Origin: Myxococcaceae bacterium JPH2 | Lineage (GTDB): Bacteria > Myxococcota > Myxococcia > Myxococcales > Myxococcaceae | Reading direction: 5' to 3' | DNA length: 64,000 bases | Assembly: GCA_016458225.1 (NCBI GenBank) | Contig: JAEMGR010000003.1 | Location: 372,001 to 436,000, forward strand | Shown here: positions 8,416 to 15,322 of the stretch, in pieces | Position numbering within the stretch: position 1 is the first letter of the stretch | Layout of the letters: each line of letters starts with the position of its first letter | The notes under the pieces: model-generated | Databases searched by the model: none | What the model was told of the DNA's origin: nothing | The model's input: only the letters and a program-made list of their open reading frames with translations | Made by a program: the position numbers and the translations under genes

Positions 8416-9255
8416 TCACGCCTTGCGGCGCGCCATCACCTGGAAGTGCTGCCCCAGCACCGCGAAGCCCTCGTGCGCCAGCCGCTCCTGGAGCGCGAGG
8501 ATTTCGTCGCGCGCCGCCCACGCGTCCCACGGCGTCCCGGGCGTGCCGCGCGCGGCGGCCATGGCCTGGAGCATGTCGAAGAACATGACGGGCTTGCCGA
8601 AAATCTCATCCAGCTCCGCGCCCGCGTCAGCCACCGCCTTCTCCAGCTCGCGCACCGTGAAGGCATGCACCGGCAAGCCGTAGGGACACGAGGTGCGGCC
8701 ATCGAGCAGGGATTGAAATGCCTCGGCGGGCTTGCCCATCTTCAGCGTCCCGGCGAACGCCTCGTAGCGGTTGTCCACGCCCAGCACCACCGGCGCGCCC
8801 GGCTTCGCCACGCGCACCAGCTCCTGCACCGCGCGCGGATACGCGTCCAGGCAATACGAGACCGGGTCGCCCTCGCAGAAGACCAGGTCGAACGTGGCGT
8901 CGGCGAAGTCCAGCGCCGCCACGTTGCCCTCCACGAAGGTGGCCCGCTCGAGCAGGCCCTTCGCGGAGAACTGCGCGCGCGCGCCGTCGAGCATCCCGGG
9001 CGAGATATCCAACACCGTGACGTGGTGCCCGGCCTCCGCGAAGCGCGTGCCGAACTTGCCGCCGCCACCGCCCGCGTCCAGCACCCGCCAGGACCGCCCG
9101 TCCTTGGGCAGCAGCGCCTCCACGGGCTTCCAGGTCAGGTGCTCATACGCCAGCCAGAACAGCTTGATGGCCACGTGGTTGGGCGCCGTCTGCTCATACT
9201 TGGGCGACACCTCGTCATAGCGGCTCTTGAGGGCCGTGGGGTTCGCGGAGCTCAT
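8416..9255 (-). CDS. Class I SAM-dependent methyltransferase of the RiPP operon
   Basis: 279 aa from ATG 9255 with GAGGA 8 nt upstream; the open frame further upstream overlaps the barrel gene and is not used. SAM motif I is VLDAGGGGGKFGTRFAEAG, followed by the acidic VTVLDISPGML, and motif post-I/II lies near LVFCEGDPVSYCLDAYP. No substrate-specific domain is seen. Its place, 10 nt before the MNIO gene and 11 nt after the barrel gene, suggests it methylates the modified peptide or an intermediate. That is inference. It is unrelated in sequence to the methyltransferase at 1-84. Confidence 0.85.
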   Translation of the reverse strand: MSSANPTALKSRYDEVSPKYEQTAPNHVAIKLFWLAYEHLTWKPVEALLPKDGRSWRVLDAGGGGGKFGTRFAEAGHHVTVLDISPGMLDGARAQFSAKGLLERATFVEGNVAALDFADATFDLVFCEGDPVSYCLDAYPRAVQELVRVAKPGAPVVLGVDNRYEAFAGTLKMGKPAEAFQSLLDGRTSCPYGLPVHAFTVRELEKAVADAGAELDEIFGKPVMFFDMLQAMAAARGTPGTPWDAWAARDEILALQERLAHEGFAVLGQHFQVMARRKA

Positions 9256-9266
9256 GCAGCGTGTCC

Positions 9267-11399
9267 TCAGTAGTTGAAGGAGACCTTGGAAAGGATTCGC
9301 CGTTCCTGTGAGCCATTGAAGGGCTGATCCGTATAGACGAGGAAGATGTCGCTCCACTGGCGGTAGTGCCACCCCACCATCGCGTCGAGGAACGTGCCCT
9401 TGACGCTGTTGTAGTCCGCCAGCTCGAACACGTTGCCCTTCTGGAAGGTGACGCGCGCGTAGAGGTCCGGGCTGAAGTGGTAGCGGAGCTGCGCGTAGCC
9501 GGACCAGCTGTAGCCATCCCCCGACGTGCCGAAGAGCTTGCTGCCCTCGGGCACGTCGAAGTTGCGCGTGTAGAAGCCGCTGAACTTCGCGACGATGTGC
9601 GGCCCCAGCTTCAGGTTGAAGGCGCCGTTGAGGCCGCGAATCTGCCCGCCCAGGAAGCGCCCGCCGATGCCCGTCAGCGTGAAGCTCTGCCAGTCATGCG
9701 GGAAGAGCGTGAAGCCCGCCGTGGCCAGCCGGTTCCGGAAGCCCTCGTTGTCGTCGTAGATGCCGTCGAAGTAGAGCGCGAAGTTGTGGTGCAGGTAGGG
9801 CTGCACGTTGAGCCGCTGGCGGTAGCGCGTGCGCGCGCCCTCGTGGTTGCGCCGCCACAGCGTGTCCCACGTCATGTCCAGCCGAGGCAAGAAGCGCCAC
9901 TTGGGGAACGGGTTCAGGAACAGGTGCGTGTTCCAGCCCTGCTTGTCCACCACCGGCGTCCAGCCCAGCGGGTTCGCGTAGTTCTTCCCGATGTCCTCGA
10001 ACTGGATCCAGAACTCCGACAGCGTGTCGAAGCGGTGGAGGCCCACGTGGTAGGCGTCCGCGTCCACGTTGCCCAGCGGGCTCCAGCTGCGCAGGGCCTC
10101 GGCCTGGATGAAGAACTCCTCGTAGATGTGGATGTTCGCGTCCATGCCCAACGTGGAGAAGTCCGAGTCGCCGTAGAGGCCGCCCCGCCCGCTGCGGTTG
10201 AGCGCCACGAGCGCCAGCATCGAGCGCTTGCCCAGGTCCTGCTGGAGCCGCACCACGCCGGAGTTGACGTTCTCGTACACCTCGGAGCCATCCGGGTTGC
10301 GGCCGGAGAGGTCACGGTGCTGCACGTCGAGCAGCGCGAAGTTGAGTCCGCCCAGCTTGCCGGTGAGCTGCAGACCGCCCCAGACGCGGTCATGCGGGCG
10401 CAGCGCGATGCGGCGCGAGGTGAACACGTTGATGGGCGCGATGAAGAGGTGCTCGCTCTCCAGGAAGAACTCGCGGCGCTCCGGCAAGAGGGGCTGCTCG
10501 GTGTCCAGCAAGAGGAAGCCCTGGTCCGCCTCCGCGTCGCTGAAGTCCGGGTTGGCCGTCAGCTTCATGGACAGCCAGGGCGCCGGATCGATTCGCCCGT
10601 CCGCGCCGATGTTTGGACGGAACACGCCGCGCCCATCCTCCGTCTTGAGCGCCACGGTGGCGGCGACGTACGGGGTGACGCTGAACACGCTGCGCGGGTT
10701 GATGCCCTGCAGCCCATCCAGGTGGGGATAGCGGCTGACCTTGGCGCTGTTGACGCCGTCGGGCGTCCAGTTGCTCCACTCCTGATTGCGCGACTGCTCG
10801 CGGTCCAGGAGCATGCCGAACGTCACCACGTCCTTCTTCGGGAACTGGAAGTTGGCGAAGGGGATGCGCAGCTCGGCGATCCATCCGTCCGAGACGACGG
10901 TGGACCGGGACTCCCACTCGCCCTTCCAGTTGGTGGAGAACGCCTCGCCGTCATCCACGATGCGCCCGTCGGTGCGAACACCGAGCGTGTTCGTCCAGAA
11001 GTAGTACGCGTTCCGGTGGTCCAGGAACGTGTCGAGGATGATGGTGATGTTGTCTTCCTGGTGGAGGAAGCCCTCGTTCTGCACCGTGTAGCCGGTGATG
11101 CGGTCCGGCTGTGAGTCGAGGCAGTGGAAGAGGAAGTAGAGGTTGTCCGCGTCGTAGAGGATGCGGACCTTGGTGTCATCGCGCGCGGGCTTGCCGTAGT
11201 CGATGCGGGTCAGGTGCCAGCCAGAAATCTCTGGCGCGGTCTGCCACGCGGGCTCGTCGCCCTTGCCGTCGATGGTGATGTGCTCGGTCGTCTTGGTCGC
11301 CTGGACCTGATAGGTCGAGTCGCCGAAGGCCGCGGCGGGCACGAGGAGGGACGCCAGCAGCGCGGCGCCCCGGAGACAGGCCTTGCTCCACGTTTTCAT
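9267..11399 (-). CDS. CBM9-like / DUF5916 outer-membrane beta-barrel protein
   Basis: 710 aa. A signal peptide (MKTWSKACLRGAALLASLLV, ending near AAAFG) is followed by a CBM9-like domain (ITIDGKGDEPAWQTAPEISG, then ILYDADNLYFLFHCLDS) at about residues 30-220. The C-terminal two-thirds has alternating aromatic strands and ends in KVSFNY, typical of an outer-membrane barrel. The ATG overlaps the MFS stop (ATGA) with GGAG just upstream. Proteins of this type are usually linked to surface or carbohydrate functions. Inside a peptide operon, a role as outer-membrane exit route, receptor or immunity protein is possible, but none is shown. Confidence 0.82.
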   Translation of the reverse strand: MKTWSKACLRGAALLASLLVPAAAFGDSTYQVQATKTTEHITIDGKGDEPAWQTAPEISGWHLTRIDYGKPARDDTKVRILYDADNLYFLFHCLDSQPDRITGYTVQNEGFLHQEDNITIILDTFLDHRNAYYFWTNTLGVRTDGRIVDDGEAFSTNWKGEWESRSTVVSDGWIAELRIPFANFQFPKKDVVTFGMLLDREQSRNQEWSNWTPDGVNSAKVSRYPHLDGLQGINPRSVFSVTPYVAATVALKTEDGRGVFRPNIGADGRIDPAPWLSMKLTANPDFSDAEADQGFLLLDTEQPLLPERREFFLESEHLFIAPINVFTSRRIALRPHDRVWGGLQLTGKLGGLNFALLDVQHRDLSGRNPDGSEVYENVNSGVVRLQQDLGKRSMLALVALNRSGRGGLYGDSDFSTLGMDANIHIYEEFFIQAEALRSWSPLGNVDADAYHVGLHRFDTLSEFWIQFEDIGKNYANPLGWTPVVDKQGWNTHLFLNPFPKWRFLPRLDMTWDTLWRRNHEGARTRYRQRLNVQPYLHHNFALYFDGIYDDNEGFRNRLATAGFTLFPHDWQSFTLTGIGGRFLGGQIRGLNGAFNLKLGPHIVAKFSGFYTRNFDVPEGSKLFGTSGDGYSWSGYAQLRYHFSPDLYARVTFQKGNVFELADYNSVKGTFLDAMVGWHYRQWSDIFLVYTDQPFNGSQERRILSKVSFNY

Positions 11400-12697
11400 C
11401 CGGGCTCCGAAGTAGGAGTGAGGCTGAGCGCGGGTGTGGCGGGAGCGCCGCGAGGCTCCCTCACCCGTGCCACACAGACGAGGGCCAACAGGAAGGCCCC
11501 CGAGGACAGAAGGAACGCGGCGGAGATGCCCAGCCGCTGGGCGACGGCGCCGTAGCTGATGGGCGCGAGCACCTGCGCCAGGGCCGCGCCCGAGCCCAGG
11601 GCGCCCATGAAGCGGCCCCGCTCGGCGGCGCTGGGCACCTGCTCCACCACCAGCGCGGCCGCGGACGAGCGATGCAAGCCGTCCGGCACCGCCAACAACA
11701 CCCAGGCGAACAACAGCGTGCTCAATGCCAACCGCGGCGGCATCCAGCCCGCCACGCCCAAGAGCGCGCTCGCCACCACCATGCCGCCCAGGCCCACGGT
11801 GATGAGGCCCACGCGCCGAGGCAGCCGGTCCGACAGCCGGCCACCAAAGGGCTGCACGAAGGCGAAGACGAGCCACGAGGCGGCGACCAGCGGCCCCACC
11901 GCCTCGCGCGGCGCGCCCAGCTCCACCACGTACAGCGGCATGTACGTGGGGAAGAGGCCCAGCGCGAAGGTGAAGAAGAACTGCCACAGGAACAGGCCCG
12001 CCAGATGCGGCTGCGCCCGCACGTACGAGAAGGGCGCCACCAGCCCCTTCAGCGCCAGGCGCCAGCCGGCCTGCAGGGAGGACTCGGGCGGCGGCGTGAC
12101 GGTCTCTTTCGAGTCGAGCGCCAGCAACACCAGGCTGCTGATGAGGAACAGCCCGCCCGCGAGGAAGAAGGCCCCGCTGATGGACATCCAGCGGACCACC
12201 GCGGAGGACGCGAACAGCGACGCGACGAAGAAGAGGTTCGACGTCGAGTCCAGCATCGCGAAGATGGTGGCGCGCTGCCGCGTAGGGGCGAAGTCCGCCA
12301 CCATGGCGTTGGAGACCGGCGCGGCGCTGCGGGCCAGCAGCATCTTCAGCACCATCACCGCGGCCAGCGGGCGGGCGTCATCGATGAGCGCCACCACCGG
12401 CACGAGCAGCGACGTGGCCAGCGACAGCCCCACCACGAAGGGCTTGCGCCCATAGCGGTCCGACAGCGAGCCCAGCATGGGCTGGACGAAGATGGGCAGG
12501 AGCGAGCCCGCTGTGTACAGCGTGCCAATCTCCTGGAAGCTCAACCCGCGCGAGCGCAGGTAGAGGCCCATGACCGGGTTGAGCAGACCCGAGGCCAGCA
12601 TCCCCAACAGGCCCGAGGCGAGCAGCACGCGCAGGTTTCCCAGGCCGCGCGTCAACCCATACATCTCCCGGATGGCCCGGACGCCTTGGCGAATCAT
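11396..12697 (-). CDS. MFS transporter, candidate peptide exporter
   Basis: 433 aa from ATG 12697 with AAGGAGG 5 nt upstream. About 12 membrane helices are visible. The MFS motif A occurs in both halves (GSLSDRYGRKP and GGRLSDRLPRR), as in drug/proton antiporters. The start overlaps the stop of the S16 peptidase gene and the stop overlaps the start of the barrel gene, so the three are translationally coupled. In context it is the inner-membrane exporter of the RiPP product or its precursor. Substrate is inferred. Confidence 0.88.
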   Translation of the reverse strand: MIRQGVRAIREMYGLTRGLGNLRVLLASGLLGMLASGLLNPVMGLYLRSRGLSFQEIGTLYTAGSLLPIFVQPMLGSLSDRYGRKPFVVGLSLATSLLVPVVALIDDARPLAAVMVLKMLLARSAAPVSNAMVADFAPTRQRATIFAMLDSTSNLFFVASLFASSAVVRWMSISGAFFLAGGLFLISSLVLLALDSKETVTPPPESSLQAGWRLALKGLVAPFSYVRAQPHLAGLFLWQFFFTFALGLFPTYMPLYVVELGAPREAVGPLVAASWLVFAFVQPFGGRLSDRLPRRVGLITVGLGGMVVASALLGVAGWMPPRLALSTLLFAWVLLAVPDGLHRSSAAALVVEQVPSAAERGRFMGALGSGAALAQVLAPISYGAVAQRLGISAAFLLSSGAFLLALVCVARVREPRGAPATPALSLTPTSEPG

Positions 12698-13326
12698 GCG
12701 CCCTCCTTTCGAGGCGACAGCCCCAGCACCTGCGCGACGGCGTCGGTGAGCGTGGCCACCGGACGCACGTCCAACGCCGTGAAGGGCGCGGGGTCATGGC
12801 CACTGCCCGCGGGCACGTACACCGGCACCGGCAGGGACGCGGCGAAGCGCTGGCGCGCGTAGGCATCCGCCACGCCCAGCTTTCCTTGCAGGTATTCGCG
12901 AGGCGCCGGGGCCAGCTTCTCGCCGTGCTCATCGAGCGCCACGCCCGTGGCCAGGAAAGGCGTGGGCAGCGGCTGCCCGCAGAGGAGCGCCACCCAGGCC
13001 ACGAACAGCGGCAGGGAGGCACTGCGACCGTCCAGCGTCACGCCCTTGCCACGCGGCGACACATGCAGGTCCGTCTCGTCCCACGCCAGCGCGTAGTGCC
13101 GCCGGCCGAGCGCTCCAAGGTGACGCACGTGCTGCTGCCACGACGACGTGAAGGCATTGTCGCGGGACAGGTCGACCCAGAGTCGGCCCTGGCCCTCTCT
13201 CACCGCCACGTCCACCGGAACGGTCCGGAAGAGCGTGCGGCCACCCAGGTCCGCCTGGGTGAAGAGCAACAGCGAAGTGGATGCGGAAGGCACGGCGCGG
13301 ACCAGGTCGGACGCAAGAGGAAACAC
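12694..13326 (-). CDS. Stand-alone Lon-type (S16) Ser/Lys peptidase domain
   Basis: 210 aa if it starts at GTG 13326; GTG 13293 is an alternative, and neither has a good ribosome site. The open frame continues up to 13455, but across a strong hairpin with poor coding character. The whole S16 fold can be followed: ADLGGRTLF, the acidic strand DLHVSPRGKGVTLDGRSAS with the nucleophile Ser102 in DGRSAS (Lon: DGPSAG), LLCGQPLP, FLATGVALDEHGEKL, and Lys149 in LQGKL, which aligns with the catalytic Lys of LKEKL in Lon. The end (VYVPAGS, then VRPVATLTDAVAQVLGL) also matches. There is no AAA+ domain. It may trim the leaders of the precursors encoded directly upstream. Confidence 0.7.
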   Translation of the reverse strand: MFPLASDLVRAVPSASTSLLLFTQADLGGRTLFRTVPVDVAVREGQGRLWVDLSRDNAFTSSWQQHVRHLGALGRRHYALAWDETDLHVSPRGKGVTLDGRSASLPLFVAWVALLCGQPLPTPFLATGVALDEHGEKLAPAPREYLQGKLGVADAYARQRFAASLPVPVYVPAGSGHDPAPFTALDVRPVATLTDAVAQVLGLSPRKEGA

Positions 13327-13327
13327 A

Positions 13328-13360
13328 GCCGGGCGGAAGGGACCTGCCCTTCCGCCCGGC
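13328..13360 (-). terminator. Perfect 14-bp hairpin between precursor array and enzyme genes
   Basis: GCCGGGCGGAAGGG (13328-13341) and CCCTTCCGCCCGGC (13347-13360) form a perfect 14-bp stem with a 5-nt loop. On the minus strand the stem is followed by GTGTTTCCTCTT, a weak T-rich tail. It lies about 240 nt after the last precursor and right before the S16 gene, so partial termination would yield more precursor mRNA than enzyme mRNA. Confidence 0.7.
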
Positions 13361-13600
13361 CATGGACGACTAGAGCCCCAGCCCGGCCGTCCCGGACGGG
13401 ACAGCCATGCCGCGACAACAGCGAAGCGGCACCGTGACAACGGCAACGCGGGCACTCACGGATGGACGGTTCATGGAATGTCTCCCGAAAGGTTTCGCGT
13501 GACTGGGGTGCCCCGGCTCACCGGTCCGCAAATGCAGACACTCGGGTGCGTTCGAAGGGGAGGAACCCCTCGAGGCTCCGCGTGAGCGAGGCGGGAGGGA
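13361..13600. other. Non-coding gap between last precursor and hairpin
   Basis: 240 bases. Open frames cross it on both strands, but none has a ribosome site or a recognisable product. No further copy of the precursor leader is present. Confidence 0.4.
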
Positions 13601-13699
13601 CTACTCGGCGCGCACCGTGGTGTCGCTCGCCATACCGGTGGAGCAGGTGCACTTGTCGGCAGCCGCGGAGACGCGGACGATCTCAGACTGGATGTACAT
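13601..13699 (-). CDS. RiPP precursor candidate, copy 9 (variant C)
   Basis: 32 aa, too short for most gene finders. It shares the leader-like start MYIQSEIVRVSAAAD and KCTCS with the others, then differs: TGMASDTTVRAE. Its nucleotide sequence differs from the repeats at many third positions (for example GCAGCCGCGGAG), so it is older than the identical copies. AAGGA lies upstream of the ATG. It is last in transcription order. This tail ends in AE rather than VAQ. Confidence 0.8.
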   Translation of the reverse strand: MYIQSEIVRVSAAADKCTCSTGMASDTTVRAE

Positions 13700-13725
13700 G
13701 GTGTTTTCCTTGAGAGCGGCGCGGA

Positions 13726-13827
13726 CTACTGCGCCACCTGGTCGGTGGAGAGGATGACCATGCCGCTGGAGCAGGTGCACTTGTCGGCGGCGGCGGAGAC
13801 GCGAACGATCTCGGACTGGATGTACAT
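13726..13827 (-). CDS. RiPP precursor candidate, copy 8 (variant B)
   Basis: 33 aa: leader-like MYIQSEIVRVSAAAD, then KCTCSSGMVILSTDQVAQ. AAGGA sits 6-7 nt before the ATG and 26 nt separate its stop from copy 9. An upstream in-frame start would give 60 aa but lies inside the previous copy in the wrong frame and has no ribosome site. Nucleotide-identical to copies 3-7. Confidence 0.85.
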   Translation of the reverse strand: MYIQSEIVRVSAAADKCTCSSGMVILSTDQVAQ

Positions 13828-13853
13828 GGTGTTTTCCTTGAGAGCGGCGCGGA

Positions 13854-13955
13854 CTACTGCGCCACCTGGTCGGTGGAGAGGATGACCATGCCGCTGGAGC
13901 AGGTGCACTTGTCGGCGGCGGCGGAGACGCGAACGATCTCGGACTGGATGTACAT
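13854..13955 (-). CDS. RiPP precursor candidate, copy 7 (variant B)
   Basis: 33 aa, identical in DNA and protein to copy 8, including its 26-nt spacer and ribosome site. Two cysteines (CTC) are the only cysteines. No signal peptide is present, so export of the product needs a dedicated transporter. Confidence 0.85.
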   Translation of the reverse strand: MYIQSEIVRVSAAADKCTCSSGMVILSTDQVAQ

Positions 13956-13981
13956 GGTGTTTTCCTTGAGAGCGGCGCGGA

Positions 13982-14083
13982 CTACTGCGCCACCTGGTCG
14001 GTGGAGAGGATGACCATGCCGCTGGAGCAGGTGCACTTGTCGGCGGCGGCGGAGACGCGAACGATCTCGGACTGGATGTACAT
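13982..14083 (-). CDS. RiPP precursor candidate, copy 6 (variant B)
   Basis: 33 aa, identical to copies 3-8. The conserved N-terminal half (SEIVRVSAAAD) is the probable recognition part and the CTCSSG onward the probable core. The cleavage site is not known. Confidence 0.85.
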   Translation of the reverse strand: MYIQSEIVRVSAAADKCTCSSGMVILSTDQVAQ

Positions 14084-14109
14084 GGTGTTTTCCTTGAGAG
14101 CGGCGCGGA

Positions 14110-14211
14110 CTACTGCGCCACCTGGTCGGTGGAGAGGATGACCATGCCGCTGGAGCAGGTGCACTTGTCGGCGGCGGCGGAGACGCGAACGATCTCGGAC
14201 TGGATGTACAT
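14110..14211 (-). CDS. RiPP precursor candidate, copy 5 (variant B)
   Basis: 33 aa, identical to copies 3-8. The 128-bp period comprises 102 nt of gene and 26 nt of spacer, so each copy carries its own ribosome site. Confidence 0.85.
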   Translation of the reverse strand: MYIQSEIVRVSAAADKCTCSSGMVILSTDQVAQ

Positions 14212-14237
14212 GGTGTTTTCCTTGAGAGCGGCGCGGA

Positions 14238-14339
14238 CTACTGCGCCACCTGGTCGGTGGAGAGGATGACCATGCCGCTGGAGCAGGTGCACTTGTCGGC
14301 GGCGGCGGAGACGCGAACGATCTCGGACTGGATGTACAT
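14238..14339 (-). CDS. RiPP precursor candidate, copy 4 (variant B)
   Basis: 33 aa, identical to copies 3-8. No synonymous difference is seen, which points to recent duplication or ongoing gene conversion. Confidence 0.85.
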   Translation of the reverse strand: MYIQSEIVRVSAAADKCTCSSGMVILSTDQVAQ

Positions 14340-14365
14340 GGTGTTTTCCTTGAGAGCGGCGCGGA

Positions 14366-14467
14366 CTACTGCGCCACCTGGTCGGTGGAGAGGATGACCA
14401 TGCCGCTGGAGCAGGTGCACTTGTCGGCGGCGGCGGAGACGCGAACGATCTCGGACTGGATGTACAT
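14366..14467 (-). CDS. RiPP precursor candidate, copy 3 (variant B)
   Basis: 33 aa, the first in transcription order of the six identical copies. Its start region (AAGGAAAACACC before ATG) is the one shared by copies 3-9. Confidence 0.85.
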   Translation of the reverse strand: MYIQSEIVRVSAAADKCTCSSGMVILSTDQVAQ

Positions 14468-14493
14468 GGTGTTTTCCTTGAGAGCGGCGCGGA

Positions 14494-14595
14494 CTACTGC
14501 GCCACCTGGTCGGTGGAGAGGATGACCATGCCGCTGGAGCAGGTGCACTTGTCGGCGGCGGCGGAAACGCGGGCGATCTCGGACTTGACGTACAT
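14494..14595 (-). CDS. RiPP precursor candidate, copy 2 (variant B core, variant leader)
   Basis: 33 aa. The N-terminus is MYVKSEIARV as in copy 1, while the rest (SAAADKCTCSSGMVILSTDQVAQ, in two parts SAAADKCTCSSG and MVILSTDQVAQ) equals copies 3-8. It is thus a chimera of the copy 1 leader and the variant B core. Its ribosome site is AGGAGA, stronger than that of copies 3-9. Confidence 0.85.
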   Translation of the reverse strand: MYVKSEIARVSAAADKCTCSSGMVILSTDQVAQ

Positions 14596-14627
14596 GGTGA
14601 GTCTCCTGTGTGGAGTTGCGGGTGGGA

Positions 14628-14738
14628 CTACTGAGCCACGTTGATGACGTCGATCTTCACGGTCGCGTTCATGCCGTTGCTGCAGGTGCACTTGTCAGCG
14701 GCGGCGGACACGCGGGCGATCTCGGACTTGACGTACAT
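14628..14738 (-). CDS. RiPP precursor candidate, copy 1 (variant A)
   Basis: 36 aa, the longest copy: MYVKSEIARVSAAAD, then KCTCSNGMNATVKIDVINVAQ in which only the KCTCS, GM and VAQ positions match variant B. AGGAGA lies 6 nt before the ATG. It is the first precursor after the PqqD-like gene and follows a 191-nt leader region with hairpins. Confidence 0.85.
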   Translation of the reverse strand: MYVKSEIARVSAAADKCTCSNGMNATVKIDVINVAQ

Positions 14739-14807
14739 GTTGATTCTCCTGGTTGAGGGTGAATGCCTGTCACGTCGAGACCCCATGTCTCAGGCAACAG
14801 GCGGCCA

Positions 14808-14839
14808 TGTGTGTCTTCACACGCAATCAAAGACACACA
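14808..14839. promoter_or_regulatory. 10-bp perfect inverted repeat ahead of the precursor array
   Basis: TGTGTGTCTT (14808-14817) and AAGACACACA (14830-14839) form a perfect stem with a 12-nt loop. A second small hairpin, GAGAC (14777-14781) with GTCTC (14787-14791), lies closer to copy 1. They may terminate or pause transcripts from the PqqD-like gene, stabilise the precursor mRNA, or serve as an operator. Confidence 0.5.
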
Positions 14840-14929
14840 GTTGTCGGGGCCCCTCTGGGCACGGCGCTGCCGTCCCCCGCGCACGACGCGGGGCCCCACG
14901 ATGGAAAAGTCTCCGCCCCGGTCAGGTCC

Positions 14930-15208
14930 TCAGGGGGCGGGATGGGGCTCGCACAGCCCCAGCTCCTGGAACTGCTCGACGGTCCTCCGCACGTCCGCGC
15001 GGATGTCCGCCTCCTGGCCCGCGGCGTTCAGGCTGCTCGCAAGCGTTTGCACCGCGGCATCCAGTGAGACGCCGCTCTGGCACAGCCCGAAGATGCGGGC
15101 CGCCGTCTCGTTGACGCGGAAGACCTCGCCACCTTCGGTATCCATCAAGAAATAGGCATCATCTTGTTGCTGCACGATGACGCCGGGCGCCGCGGGAGGC
15201 AGGTTCAA
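14930..15208 (-). CDS. PqqD-like RiPP recognition protein
   Basis: 92 aa from TTG 15208. The start is fixed by an in-frame TGA just upstream and a GAGGGGG ribosome site at the right distance. The sequence follows the PqqD fold: APGVIVQQQDDAYFLMDTEG, VFRVNETAARIFGLC, a helix SLDAAVQTLASSL and a C-terminal helix DIRADVRRTVEQFQELGL. PqqD-type (RRE) proteins bind leader peptides and present them to modifying enzymes. It is first in the operon, 191 nt before the precursor genes, and is the strongest independent sign that the repeats encode modified peptides. Confidence 0.88.
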   Translation of the reverse strand: MNLPPAAPGVIVQQQDDAYFLMDTEGGEVFRVNETAARIFGLCQSGVSLDAAVQTLASSLNAAGQEADIRADVRRTVEQFQELGLCEPHPAP

Positions 15209-15292
15209 ACGAAATCCCCCTCATGTGGGCGGCTGTCTCGATGTGCCCAATTACCGCTGAGACCCGATAAACCGCGCCTTGATGTGATTTCA

Positions 15293-15322
15293 TTTTTAAA
15301 ACCATTCCATCACAAGTGTCAA
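15293..15322 (-). promoter_or_regulatory. Candidate sigma-A promoter of the RiPP operon
   Basis: On the minus strand a perfect TTGACA (15322-15317) is followed after 17-18 nt by TTAAAA or TAAAAA (15299-15293). The 5' leader to the TTG start at 15208 would be about 75-80 nt. The surrounding DNA is markedly AT-rich for this genome. AAGTGT (15314-15319) and ACACTT (15331-15336) form an inverted repeat over the -35 region that could bind a regulator. Confidence 0.6.

Larger units (their letters stand above)
13726..14493. repeat. Six perfect 128-bp tandem repeats
   Basis: Six head-to-tail units of exactly 128 bp (768 bp) with no difference seen by eye. Each unit is one precursor gene plus spacer. 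Similarity continues into copy 2 (14494 to about 14560) and, on the other side, into the leader of copy 9. They are not CRISPR repeats: there are no unique spacers and the units are coding. Confidence 0.95.

Noticed and set aside
13462..13713. Plus-strand open frame between array and hairpin
   Set aside because: No ribosome site, no homology, and antisense to copy 9.
13726..14691. Sixty-residue versions of the precursor peptides
   Set aside because: Their extra N-terminus (starting MHLLQRHGHPLH) is read in the wrong frame through the previous copy and has no ribosome site; each 33-codon version has its own AAGGA.
13601..14738. CRISPR-like array
   Set aside because: The period is 128 bp, there are no unique spacers, and the units encode peptides with their own ribosome sites.
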